Assembly: GCF_021513275.1 (NCBI RefSeq)
Contig: NZ_CP090978.1
Span: forward strand, 4,850,501 to 4,914,500
DNA: 64,000 nucleotides
Direction of reading: 5' to 3'
Source of the DNA: Paenibacillus hexagrammi
GTDB lineage: Bacteria > Bacillota > Bacilli > Paenibacillales > NBRC-103111
The notes beneath the pieces are model-generated. The model was given only the letters and a program-made list of their open reading frames with translations, searched no databases and was not told where the DNA came from. The position numbers and the translations under genes are program-made. Below, in pieces: positions 56,817 through 64,000 of this stretch. How positions within the stretch are numbered: position 1 is the stretch's first letter; each line of letters opens with the position of its first letter.

Positions 56817-57050
56817 ATGAAAACACCTATTAAAGTAAAAGACGTCAAGGATATCGAGAAAATCAATCAAATTGTATGCAAATACGACTTCGACATTTGG
56901 ATTCACGGAGTAAGCGGGATGGCTGATGCCAAATCCATTCTAGGGATGTATGTGCTCAAGTTAAACGAGCCGTTAGCGCTCGTCATTCCGGATGATGTGA
57001 ACTATAAGGCGTTGTTCAAAGAGCTCGGGGAGTATTTGGAGATTGGTTAA
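56817..57050 (+). CDS. HPr-like protein lacking the phosphorylatable histidine
   Basis: 77 residues. From residue 14 on it aligns with the PTS carrier HPr: CKYDFDIWIHGVSGMADAKS corresponds to the HPr strand-helix before the regulatory serine, and DAKSILGMYVLKL holds that serine (HPr Ser46). The catalytic His15 region (HARPAT) is absent. Like Crh of Bacillus it could act only in signalling to the catabolite control protein, not in sugar phosphorylation. GGGGAGG precedes the ATG at 56817. Confidence 0.72.
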   Translation: MKTPIKVKDVKDIEKINQIVCKYDFDIWIHGVSGMADAKSILGMYVLKLNEPLALVIPDDVNYKALFKELGEYLEIG

Positions 57051-57073
57051 CATGATTAAGAGCAAGTAAGATC

Positions 57074-57096
57074 AAGGGAGGCCTATGGCCTCCCTT
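57074..57096 (+). repeat. hairpin copy on the near side of repeat copy C
   Basis: AAGGGAGGCCTATGGCCTCCCTT is a palindrome with no T-run after it. It is duplicated at 57276-57296 beyond the repeat element. Confidence 0.8.
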
Positions 57097-57102
57097 CGAC
57101 TG

Positions 57103-57267
57103 TTGATAAAGGGAATTGGAGGGCTCAGTAGTTTTCGGAGAAGCGTAGCGGGCGCCTTTGACAGTTTTGTTATCACCTTAGAAGTCTTTTATCCTAATCG
57201 AATAACAAAATGTCAACAGCGCTCGGAGAAAAGCTACTGAAGCTCGGAATCGACCCTGCTTTATCAA
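57103..57267 (+). repeat. terminal-inverted-repeat element, copy C (165 bp)
   Basis: It begins TTGATAAAG and ends CTTTATCAA, with a perfect 9-bp terminal inverted repeat. Inner arms CTCAGTAGTTTTCGGAGAAG and CGGAGAAAAGCTACTGA can also pair in part. Its reverse complement matches copy A along its length. It lies between the HPr-like gene and that gene's terminator. Confidence 0.78.
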
Positions 57268-57275
57268 CAACTCAG

Positions 57276-57305
57276 AGGGAGGCCTATGGCCTCCCTGTTC
57301 TTTTT
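57276..57305 (+). terminator. terminator of the HPr-like gene, beyond repeat copy C
   Basis: AGGGAGGCCTATGGCCTCCCT followed by GTTCTTTTT. It carries the same 21-base palindrome as at 57075-57095, but only this copy has a T-run. Confidence 0.85.
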
Positions 57306-57436
57306 ACGCTTAGTATCGCATGGAATTCGATTCGTTTATAATAAGATATAGCTAAAACAAGACAATGAATCACCTCTCATCCGATTTATGAGCGACTGTG
57401 ATTCTTTATATACAGTTCATTTAAGGAGGCTTCGCC

Positions 57437-58279
57437 ATGACTCATTCCGTTACGTTCGGCAAGGAAGACGGACCCTTCTATTTTCAGCACATTCAGCGAT
57501 CCGGTTCATTTGAGCGGACGAATCATATGCATGATGTTTACGAGCTCTATTATCTCTACCATGGCGAGCGCATGTATTTTATCAAGGATCATGCTTATCT
57601 GATTACTCCCGGCGATCTTGTGCTCATCAAACGCAGAGAGCTTCATGCCACGGCAGATTCGGACAAGCTCGGCCATGAGCGGGTTGTTATGAATTTTAGC
57701 GAAAGCTTTCTCGGCTCTGCGACGGTAGAAATTCCCTATCTGCTCGATGCATTCGCACAAGGAACGCCTGTGCTCCAATTAGAGCCTGCATTTCGCCCCA
57801 CCGTTGAAGCCATTTTTCAAAAAATGATGTCTGAAATCAAGGAACCATTACTCGGACAACATTTCCTGCTTCGGCAGTACCTGATTGAACTGCTGCTGCT
57901 CACTGCCCGCTACGTACGCATGCACCCTGTGCAGGCACCCGAGCATCTAAGCCCGCTGCATGAGAAAATCTCCAAGATCGTCCAATATATCAATGCACAC
58001 TATATGGAAAATATCCGGTTGGAAGATGTAGCGGAGCGGTTCCATATGAACCCGACTTATGTAAGCAGAATGTTCAAAAGAGTTACCGGCTTCGCTTTCG
58101 TGGAGTACATCCATCTCGTACGAATTCAAGAAGCTCAGCGCTTGCTGGCGACAACAACCATTAAGGTCATTGACATCGCCGACCAAGTAGGCTTCGGATC
58201 TCTGGTCCAGTTTGGCCGGGTGTTCCGAGAAATTTGCAAAACGACCCCTCTCCGCTATCGCCGAGCTTCTCGGATGTAA
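57437..58279 (+). CDS. AraC-family regulator with cupin sensor
   Basis: 280 residues: an N-terminal cupin (about 25-110, HMHDVYELYYLYHG) and a C-terminal helix-turn-helix pair (about 178-277, IRLEDVAERFHMNPTYVSRMF). AAGGAGG precedes the ATG. It is not divergent from an obvious target; its targets may be the nearby GH32 or fucose genes, which is a guess. Confidence 0.9.
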   Translation: MTHSVTFGKEDGPFYFQHIQRSGSFERTNHMHDVYELYYLYHGERMYFIKDHAYLITPGDLVLIKRRELHATADSDKLGHERVVMNFSESFLGSATVEIPYLLDAFAQGTPVLQLEPAFRPTVEAIFQKMMSEIKEPLLGQHFLLRQYLIELLLLTARYVRMHPVQAPEHLSPLHEKISKIVQYINAHYMENIRLEDVAERFHMNPTYVSRMFKRVTGFAFVEYIHLVRIQEAQRLLATTTIKVIDIADQVGFGSLVQFGRVFREICKTTPLRYRRASRM

Positions 58280-58293
58280 GGAAGAACCCCCTT

Positions 58294-58369
58294 CACTATC
58301 GCACCTTGGCCACCAACGTGACCAATCCCACCTAAAGTTCCATCTCAGGTATAAAGGGCTGCGATAGTG
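58294..58369. repeat. inverted repeat after the AraC gene
   Basis: CACTATCGCA (58294-58303) and TGCGATAGTG (58360-58369) are perfect 10-bp inverted repeats 56 bases apart. It could close a structured 3' end. The rest of the 243-base gap holds nothing recognised. Confidence 0.45.
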
Positions 58370-58522
58370 AGCACAGCAATTGAACGTAAGCGTCAAATAA
58401 CTTGGTGAATAGAAAAACTTGTATTAATGAATATTTCACTGTCTCAGAGCCATTTTATGAGTCATGGCTACCGTGTTAATAAAATAGAGCCATCCCGTTA
58501 TTGCATAGGGCTAGTTTGGGTT

Positions 58523-58996
58523 TTAACTTATGATTCTCGCAGTACCTAGAGCTAAATGATGCCATAGGACTTCTTCCACAATGTCACCTTTATTCTCTTC
58601 ACACTCTACAATAATAATAATTTCTGAATTTTTAACGCTCAAAAGGCGTTGTTGTTTCTTTATGACTCTGTAATAAAACAAATCAATTAAAAACCCTAAT
58701 ATAAAGCCTGCACCAGTGCCAATAAGTCCCCAATAAATCGGACCCCACGCAAGTTTAAACCCAACACTTGCTCCTATAACTGCAAATGCAGTACCTAACA
58801 TCGCTCCTGTGCTAATAAGCGAAATCCCATCTGCGTTGTGAATACTATCAAACATTCTACGTTGGGTTTTTCGATTGGTTAAAGGGACTGCGAAGATATT
58901 CTCTTTATTGATGCCGTTTTTCTCTAAAGAACTAATAGCCAACTCTAAATTTGTTGAATGTTCAAAAGTGGAGAAAATTTGGATCACCTTATTCAC
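58523..58996 (-). CDS. hypothetical membrane protein with Gly-rich helix pair
   Basis: 157 residues: an N-terminal soluble 45 residues of alpha/beta type (VIQIFSTFEHSTNLELAISS), two Gly/Ala-rich membrane helices (about 62-110), and a C-terminal strand-rich end (SEIIIIVECEENKGDIVEEV). The layout recalls general stress protein 17M-like membrane proteins, but I cannot name it. The start is a GTG at 58996 after AAGGGGAG, three bases after the upstream gene, so the two are coupled. The region is more AT-rich than its surroundings. Confidence 0.7.
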   Translation of the reverse strand: MNKVIQIFSTFEHSTNLELAISSLEKNGINKENIFAVPLTNRKTQRRMFDSIHNADGISLISTGAMLGTAFAVIGASVGFKLAWGPIYWGLIGTGAGFILGFLIDLFYYRVIKKQQRLLSVKNSEIIIIVECEENKGDIVEEVLWHHLALGTARIIS

Positions 58997-58999
58997 CTA

Positions 59000-59782
59000 C
59001 TATTCTCCCCTTCTAACCTTAAACTTCGGACTTTGGTACTTTTTTATGAGATGTGTATTTTGTTCAGAATCGAACAATTTATTATTCTCAACGGTGTTCA
59101 GATACGAATCGAAAACAGCAAATCCCCACATGGAGGGCATATACAAAAGCCATTGTTTATCCAAAACTTCTGTTGCTTGTGTTATCTCCCCCATGAATAG
59201 GTGATGAACGGCAACAAGCGTCTTTGAGAAATATAAAAAGAGTATCGTCCATACAAGTGAGAAGAAAGCCGTTAAGAGTCTGTGTATATGCAGTTGCCCA
59301 AGTCCTGGCATAAATAAAGACCAAAGGACGGACATAATAGGTTTACGTTTGTCTAGATAATTGATTTCAAGTGCTCCAATACTAAAGGAATTATAAGGCG
59401 CATCTTCTCGTTCAGCGAGCAAATAAACTTTATTCATATCGACGCATGTTCGATAACTGTCCCAAATGCCAAATAAATAAACGGGAATATACATGAGCAT
59501 CCATCTAACGTCTAATACTTCTTTAGCAAGATCTATATTCCCGCAAAACGAATGGACCATGGCTAAATTGATTTTTGCATTGTAATTGACAATCACTTCC
59601 CAAATGAACAACACTAATCCCCGTAAATACTTACTCAACAAAAGATGACCAAAACCCGGAAAAGCTGCCGACCACCATGCGATTACGTAAGGGTTTCGCA
59701 AATGAAATTGCGTTGTTCCGGCAATGCTAACATGGGCTTTGTAGCGGCGAAATTTATTTTCAACATTTTCAAAGTTATTCAC
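59000..59782 (-). CDS. membrane protein with two TM2-like repeats
   Basis: 260 residues built as an internal duplication. Each half has a Trp/Pro-rich helix (WWSAAFPGFGHLLLSKYLRG and LWSLFMPGLGQLHIHRLL), a second helix, a soluble segment ending in LDVRWMLMYIP or LDKQWLLYMPS, and a third helix with a WDSY or FDSY end. Helix pairs with a PGxGxxH loop resemble TM2 domains. Function unknown. It is followed by the gene at 58523 and is divergent from a CBO0543-family gene. Confidence 0.72.
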   Translation of the reverse strand: MNNFENVENKFRRYKAHVSIAGTTQFHLRNPYVIAWWSAAFPGFGHLLLSKYLRGLVLFIWEVIVNYNAKINLAMVHSFCGNIDLAKEVLDVRWMLMYIPVYLFGIWDSYRTCVDMNKVYLLAEREDAPYNSFSIGALEINYLDKRKPIMSVLWSLFMPGLGQLHIHRLLTAFFSLVWTILFLYFSKTLVAVHHLFMGEITQATEVLDKQWLLYMPSMWGFAVFDSYLNTVENNKLFDSEQNTHLIKKYQSPKFKVRRGE

Positions 59783-59981
59783 TACGATGGCTTTCCTTTT
59801 CTTTGTTAAATTCTGTATTTTTATTATTGCCTATTTAGGGTCATACATACTTAGTCGATAATGTTTCGATCAAGGAATAATCGGGATGTTATTGGGGAAA
59901 TATTGTTGACTAATGAGTGATTGGAAAATTAAACAAACTCAAAGGTATCTCGGAAAAATAAATTATTCGAGGAGCAACAAG

Positions 59982-60527
59982 ATGGGAAACCATTTAACTG
60001 AGGCTTATGAGGAAGTACAAAAGGCAAGGGATAAACTGCATCAGCTCACTGTTCATCAATGGAAATATGAAACTGTGTTTACATGGGAATGGTGGCTGCT
60101 CGTTGGGTTATCTATATTTCCACTGATTATTTGGTGGAGAATCGTCGATAAAAAAAGAGCATATGAAATAGCCTTTTATGGGTGCATGATAAACATCATG
60201 GCAGTTATTCTTGACGATTTTGGAACTAATCTTTCATGGTGGGGATACCCAATGAAATTAATTCCAATAATTCCTCCACTATTGACTGCTGATTCTATAT
60301 TAGTGCCAATCATCTTAATGATCGTGTATCAATTATTTTCATCAAATTTGAAAACCTTTATTATCGCCAACATCTTAACTGGGGCTGTCATAGCATTCGT
60401 AGCTGAACCAATTTTTGTATGGATCGGTTATTATCATTTAAATACATGGAAATTCATTTATTCCTTTTTATTTTATATCACAGCAAGTTTATTAGCGCGT
60501 TTAGTTATTCTTAGAATCAGTAAATGA
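59982..60527 (+). CDS. CBO0543-family integral membrane protein
   Basis: 181 residues from the ATG at 59982, which has GAGGAG upstream; an in-frame ATG at 59913 lacks a site. Five predicted helices. The pattern EWWLLVG...WWRIVDKKRAYEI then LSWWGYPMKLIPIIPP matches the gene at 333-869, and the C-termini also align (NTWKFIYSFLFYI versus AWEYLYSFPIYI). Function unknown. The 3' end is only 18 bases from the truncated GH32 gene, suggesting a recombination junction there. Confidence 0.78.
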   Translation: MGNHLTEAYEEVQKARDKLHQLTVHQWKYETVFTWEWWLLVGLSIFPLIIWWRIVDKKRAYEIAFYGCMINIMAVILDDFGTNLSWWGYPMKLIPIIPPLLTADSILVPIILMIVYQLFSSNLKTFIIANILTGAVIAFVAEPIFVWIGYYHLNTWKFIYSFLFYITASLLARLVILRISK

Positions 60528-60545
60528 AAGCTTTACTCTACACTT

Positions 60546-61640
60546 TTACATGGTGAAGCAGTCACCGTCTGGGTCCACCTGAAATAATCCAGGAGATAGG
60601 GCAGGCGGAAGGTCACGCCAATGGACCATGTCGGTGCTGACCCAATGCCCCCAATGCATATTATGCCAATAGGGTCCGTGTTGGTTGAATTGATAAAACA
60701 AATGATACTGGCCGTTGAAAAATAACGGCGCATGCGGCTCATTCTGCCAATGCTGCGGGGCAATTGCATGGTAAGTCGGTCTATATGTATCTCCGTTATA
60801 GACCGATCTATCAAATTTTAAGTCAGGCGTTGGCAGATTACCGCCTAAAGCAGCCATATAGGCGTTGTAAGCGTTCTCAACTTCAATAGGGCTGAGGGTA
60901 CCGTTTGAGACTTTGATTTCGTCTATAAGTCCATTGAACATATTAAGCGGAAACACACCTAGATTTGTACTTTGGTTATTCTTTCCTATGAGCAGGTCCG
61001 TACTCGCAGGTGTGAGGAGAGAATGTACCGGAGCCATATTTGAACTTACCTGCTTGCCGTTTACATATAACACCATTTTCCCAGTTTGACTGTCGTACGT
61101 GGCCGTTAAGTAAGACCATTCATATTTAGGAAGCGGTTCAAATGACCACACTTCATACCAATTGTTATTCGATCCGAATTGGAATGACCAGGTACCATGA
61201 CGATCAATACCTAAAATAAAACCTTGTTTCGCATCCTTGTTTTGCTGATTCACAATAGCTTCCAGCTTGTTTCCATCTCCCCATTCATAGGCACGTGGGG
61301 CTACCCAAGCTTCAATACTAATTTGTGATTGAGGTGTTGTTATCGCAGGATGGGTCACCCATGTGGAATAGCCGTCAAACAGCAATGCTTTGCCGCTTAT
61401 TCCATCATTCCTCCATTCTGGGTCGGTTGAGGGTTTATACACCGCTTGGTTAAATACATAGTTGATAGTATCGTTTGTTTGTGACACCTGTTCTTTGGTT
61501 ACCTTTCCATTACCTTCATTAAAACTCCACTGACCAACTAAAGTTGTAGCGGCTTGTACTTCAGGAGTAGAAATGAGCAACCCTGAACCTAGCATGAATG
61601 CGGAGATTAAGTACGCACACGTTTTTTTCCATTTTCCCAT
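60546..61640 (-). pseudogene. LamG-GH32 gene truncated inside the catalytic domain
   Basis: 364 residues. A signal peptide (ends VQA) is followed by a LamG-like concanavalin domain (about 35-265) and the first 80 or so residues of a GH32 beta-fructosidase domain with FNGQYHLFYQFNQHGPYW and VHWRDLPPALSPG. GH32 enzymes have about 400 more residues, so the protein stops after the first propeller blade. At the nucleophile position the usual WMNDPNG is WQNEPHAP. AAGGAG precedes the ATG, so the fragment may still be made. The missing part is not in another frame downstream; the CBO0543 gene lies there instead. Confidence 0.82.
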
Positions 61641-61820
61641 AATTAATCAACTCCTTCATATAGACGTGCCTGGTATCATTTCCATACATCTCACTGTCTA
61701 CTTTTCTTTTCGTCTCATTACTTACATGTATCATCTCCTTTCACAGTCATGCAGTCTCAATAAAGTTAAAAGCAAGCTGGGGAAAGCTCACAACTATTCC
61801 CCAGCTTGTATCTGTCCGAG

Positions 61821-64000
61821 CTAATTCATAAAATGAATGTAAATGAGGAATCGCTTGATCATTACCGCTGTCTCGGCTCTTGTCGCAAAGGAAGCGGGTC
61901 GCAATTTCCCTTCAGAGTCACCGTTCATCAGATTGTTTTGAAGACTCTCCAAAATAGCTTGCTTCGCCCAGTCACTTACCATCGTACCGTCCGAGTATTG
62001 GGCCAACATCCCATCTGCAGTTGTTGTGTGATCCACATATCCTCTCGCAAACTGTATAGCTCTGGAAAGCATTACCGAAATCTCTTCTCTGGTAACCAAT
62101 TGATCAGGTTTGAAACTCCCGTCTTGATAGCCATTTATGATACCAAAATCCACTGCAGCCCCAACTGGTCTTGAATACCAGGCCGTTGCATCAACGTCGT
62201 TAAAGCTAGAGCTTCCATCTGCTTGGTCGATGAGTCCTAACGAACGAACCAGCATCGTTGCGAACTCAGCTCTCGTTACATGAATATCGGGTCCGAAACG
62301 ATCTTCACTTAAACCACTCAAGATTTGTTTGGATGCAAGTAAACGAATCTCATGTTCGGCCCAATGATGTTGAATATCCGAGAAGGAATTGCTTGATTGA
62401 ACTACCGTATACATACTGTTGCCATTTCTCTTCATGGTGACGACTGTTTTTCCATCCTTACTCTCAAAGATAGCCGGAACAAAAGATACTTCCCCTGATT
62501 GAGGATTATACATTACGGCTGTGCTCGTTTTTGAATCCACATACTGATTGAGAGTTACGGAACGAGACACATAGAGATTTCCAAAATCGTTAATTTCAGA
62601 TTTTTTGCCGTTATCGTCAAGTATAATCTTGAAATCTATTGCTCCTGAGATCACCTTCAGATTGGATAAAGCCAATTTCCCTTGCAGCAACGCTAGGTCT
62701 TTCGCGGACTGTGGTTCAATTACAACGTGAATTTGTCCGTCGATACCCTTGTATTTATCATTGGAGAACAGCTGCAAAGGCAATTCATAAGTCACCTGAT
62801 CTAATCGAATGCTGATAATCCCATTTGATTGTGTTTCAACAGCATCGCGCAGTACCGAGAGCGGCAAAGAAACATCTGCGGCATCATCCACTGTTACCGG
62901 CACATCAATGAATACTTGGTGTAACGCATCATCTTTTAACGTCCCAAGTAAAGCTTTTAGAGATTTATCGTCAATATTCACTTTCGTAACGGTAACACCA
63001 TTCTGATTAACTTCTTTTTTAAGCTGATCAACGGTAACTTTGATGCTGTTGGACGAAAGCCCGTTGCTTTGCGCATCAGAAGCTTCCTGAGAACCTTGAC
63101 CTCCATGAAGTACTGAACCTTGGGAATTATCTAAGGCAACAGGTACATTGAAATTATCAACGTTGATATGTCCCCATCCACCCTTTTTATTATCGACTAC
63201 TTCCATATATAGTTCTTGACCCAAATAAGCTGATGCATCCCAAGAGATTCTTCGGTACTGTTCGTTGTCAGCTCCCGTTTCTTTCATTAGGATGACTTTA
63301 TCCTTAGCACGGACAAGCGCCACATACAGATTATCGATGTCCTTCCCTCCACCAATAAGGAAGTTAATACCACCATTACCGCCTAGTATAAAATTCTTTG
63401 ACTTCAGAGTGCCTGTCGCATCTTCACCATCTTCAGGATTCAATCCCCACACATGATATCGATTAGGATCGTTTCGGTCCGAAGCCTGATTAAAGGGCCC
63501 ACCCCATCCCCAATCATTGACCTTTGTCACATTCTTGTTAGAAAACGCGGTATCTTCAGCTATCCAGCCTGTCAAATCACCTGTTTCAAAATCGTGATTC
63601 TCAAGCGTACCCGTTGCAGGCTCCTGCTTTACAGGCTGCCAATACGATTCCATCTTGCTGCCATATGCAGAGTTCATTTTCCAAACCTTCAAGCTTTGAA
63701 TATCGATATCTCCGCCGTCACTCCACAGACTCACATTCATCGCATCACCACGTGTAGGATAAATACGTGAAGTGATACTTTTTTTGCCATTGGCGTAAGC
63801 TTCAATCATGGAGCGGTCTAGATACATATGCAATTTCAGCAGATCTCCGTCCAACTCCATATTCCCGCTCTGAATACCTTTTAAAATATCCGGGTCCAGG
63901 GATGATTTCATTCTATCGATGCTTAATAACTTGTTTTCAACATCGTAGTAAAGATTTGTTTCTTCCTGCCCATCCGTAGTCGCACGAAGCTTGAATCCTA
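61821..64000 (-). CDS. GH32 beta-fructosidase with SLH anchor (5' end outside window)
   Basis: At least 725 codons; the frame is open to the window edge. The visible part begins in the C-terminal beta-sandwich of GH32 (LHMYLDRSMIEAYANGKKS with SRIYPT). A carbohydrate-binding-like region (about 110-260 of the visible part), a module shared with the Kelch/SLH protein, and three SLH repeats (last 175 residues, FSDIQHHWAEHEIRLLASKQ) follow. It is an extracellular levanase or inulinase-type enzyme tethered to the wall. The catalytic motifs lie outside the window, so the substrate is open. The truncated GH32 gene follows it on the same strand. Confidence 0.88.
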   Translation of the reverse strand, partial: GFKLRATTDGQEETNLYYDVENKLLSIDRMKSSLDPDILKGIQSGNMELDGDLLKLHMYLDRSMIEAYANGKKSITSRIYPTRGDAMNVSLWSDGGDIDIQSLKVWKMNSAYGSKMESYWQPVKQEPATGTLENHDFETGDLTGWIAEDTAFSNKNVTKVNDWGWGGPFNQASDRNDPNRYHVWGLNPEDGEDATGTLKSKNFILGGNGGINFLIGGGKDIDNLYVALVRAKDKVILMKETGADNEQYRRISWDASAYLGQELYMEVVDNKKGGWGHINVDNFNVPVALDNSQGSVLHGGQGSQEASDAQSNGLSSNSIKVTVDQLKKEVNQNGVTVTKVNIDDKSLKALLGTLKDDALHQVFIDVPVTVDDAADVSLPLSVLRDAVETQSNGIISIRLDQVTYELPLQLFSNDKYKGIDGQIHVVIEPQSAKDLALLQGKLALSNLKVISGAIDFKIILDDNGKKSEINDFGNLYVSRSVTLNQYVDSKTSTAVMYNPQSGEVSFVPAIFESKDGKTVVTMKRNGNSMYTVVQSSNSFSDIQHHWAEHEIRLLASKQILSGLSEDRFGPDIHVTRAEFATMLVRSLGLIDQADGSSSFNDVDATAWYSRPVGAAVDFGIINGYQDGSFKPDQLVTREEISVMLSRAIQFARGYVDHTTTADGMLAQYSDGTMVSDWAKQAILESLQNNLMNGDSEGKLRPASFATRAETAVMIKRFLIYIHFMN

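Overview
The window looks like chromosomal DNA of a Paenibacillus-type spore-forming Firmicute. The reasons are strong AGGAGG-type ribosome binding sites with many TTG and GTG starts, a spore-germination receptor operon, surface proteins ending in three SLH repeats, YesM/YesN-type two-component regulators, a c-di-AMP riboswitch, and sigma-A promoters with canonical spacing. No rRNA, tRNA, prophage, insertion sequence with transposase, or CRISPR array was recognised.

Layout. 0-12 kb is an osmoadaptation island. One minus-strand run encodes ectoine/hydroxyectoine uptake (ehuBCDA) followed directly by ectoine/hydroxyectoine synthesis (ectABCD). It is followed by a UPF0316 membrane protein and then a c-di-AMP riboswitch, with its own promoter and terminator, in front of a KamA-family radical SAM aminomutase. 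A CPA2-type cation/proton antiporter with RCK domains is divergent from ehuB. 11.7-21 kb carries an azoreductase, a pseudokinase-GAF-LuxR regulator, an MBL-fold hydrolase, an adenylosuccinate synthase paralogue (frameshifted) divergent from a LysR regulator, a MATE exporter and a diguanylate cyclase. 21-26 kb is one gene for a 1548-residue Kelch/FnIII/SLH surface protein. 26-31 kb has an orphan BtrH-domain protein and a spore germination operon in which all three main genes are frameshifted. 31-38 kb is mixed (DUF5050 protein, LacI, DinB, MoaA).

38-57 kb is mostly sugar metabolism. An AraC regulator is divergent from a lactonase, an aldo/keto reductase and a zinc dehydrogenase, which look like an oxidative L-fucose/L-galactose route. 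From about 55.5 kb down to 42.6 kb lie fucI-fucA-kinase-fucU, an RbsABC-type ABC importer, and a YesN/YesM two-component system with its own membrane-anchored sugar-binding protein. A LacI regulator is divergent from fucI. 57-64 kb has an AraC regulator, an AT-rich trio of membrane genes, a 3'-truncated LamG-GH32 gene, and the 3' part of a GH32-SLH gene that runs off the window.

Two things cut across the window. First, three copies of a 93-165 bp intergenic element with terminal inverted repeats (GATAAAG/CTTTATC) lie between a gene and its terminator, always in the same orientation relative to that gene; two of them are flanked by duplicated hairpins. Second, at least nine single-base indels, mostly in homopolymers, break otherwise full-length genes. 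This may be real decay (four fall in the ger operon), assembly error, or both, so the affected genes are listed as frameshifted.
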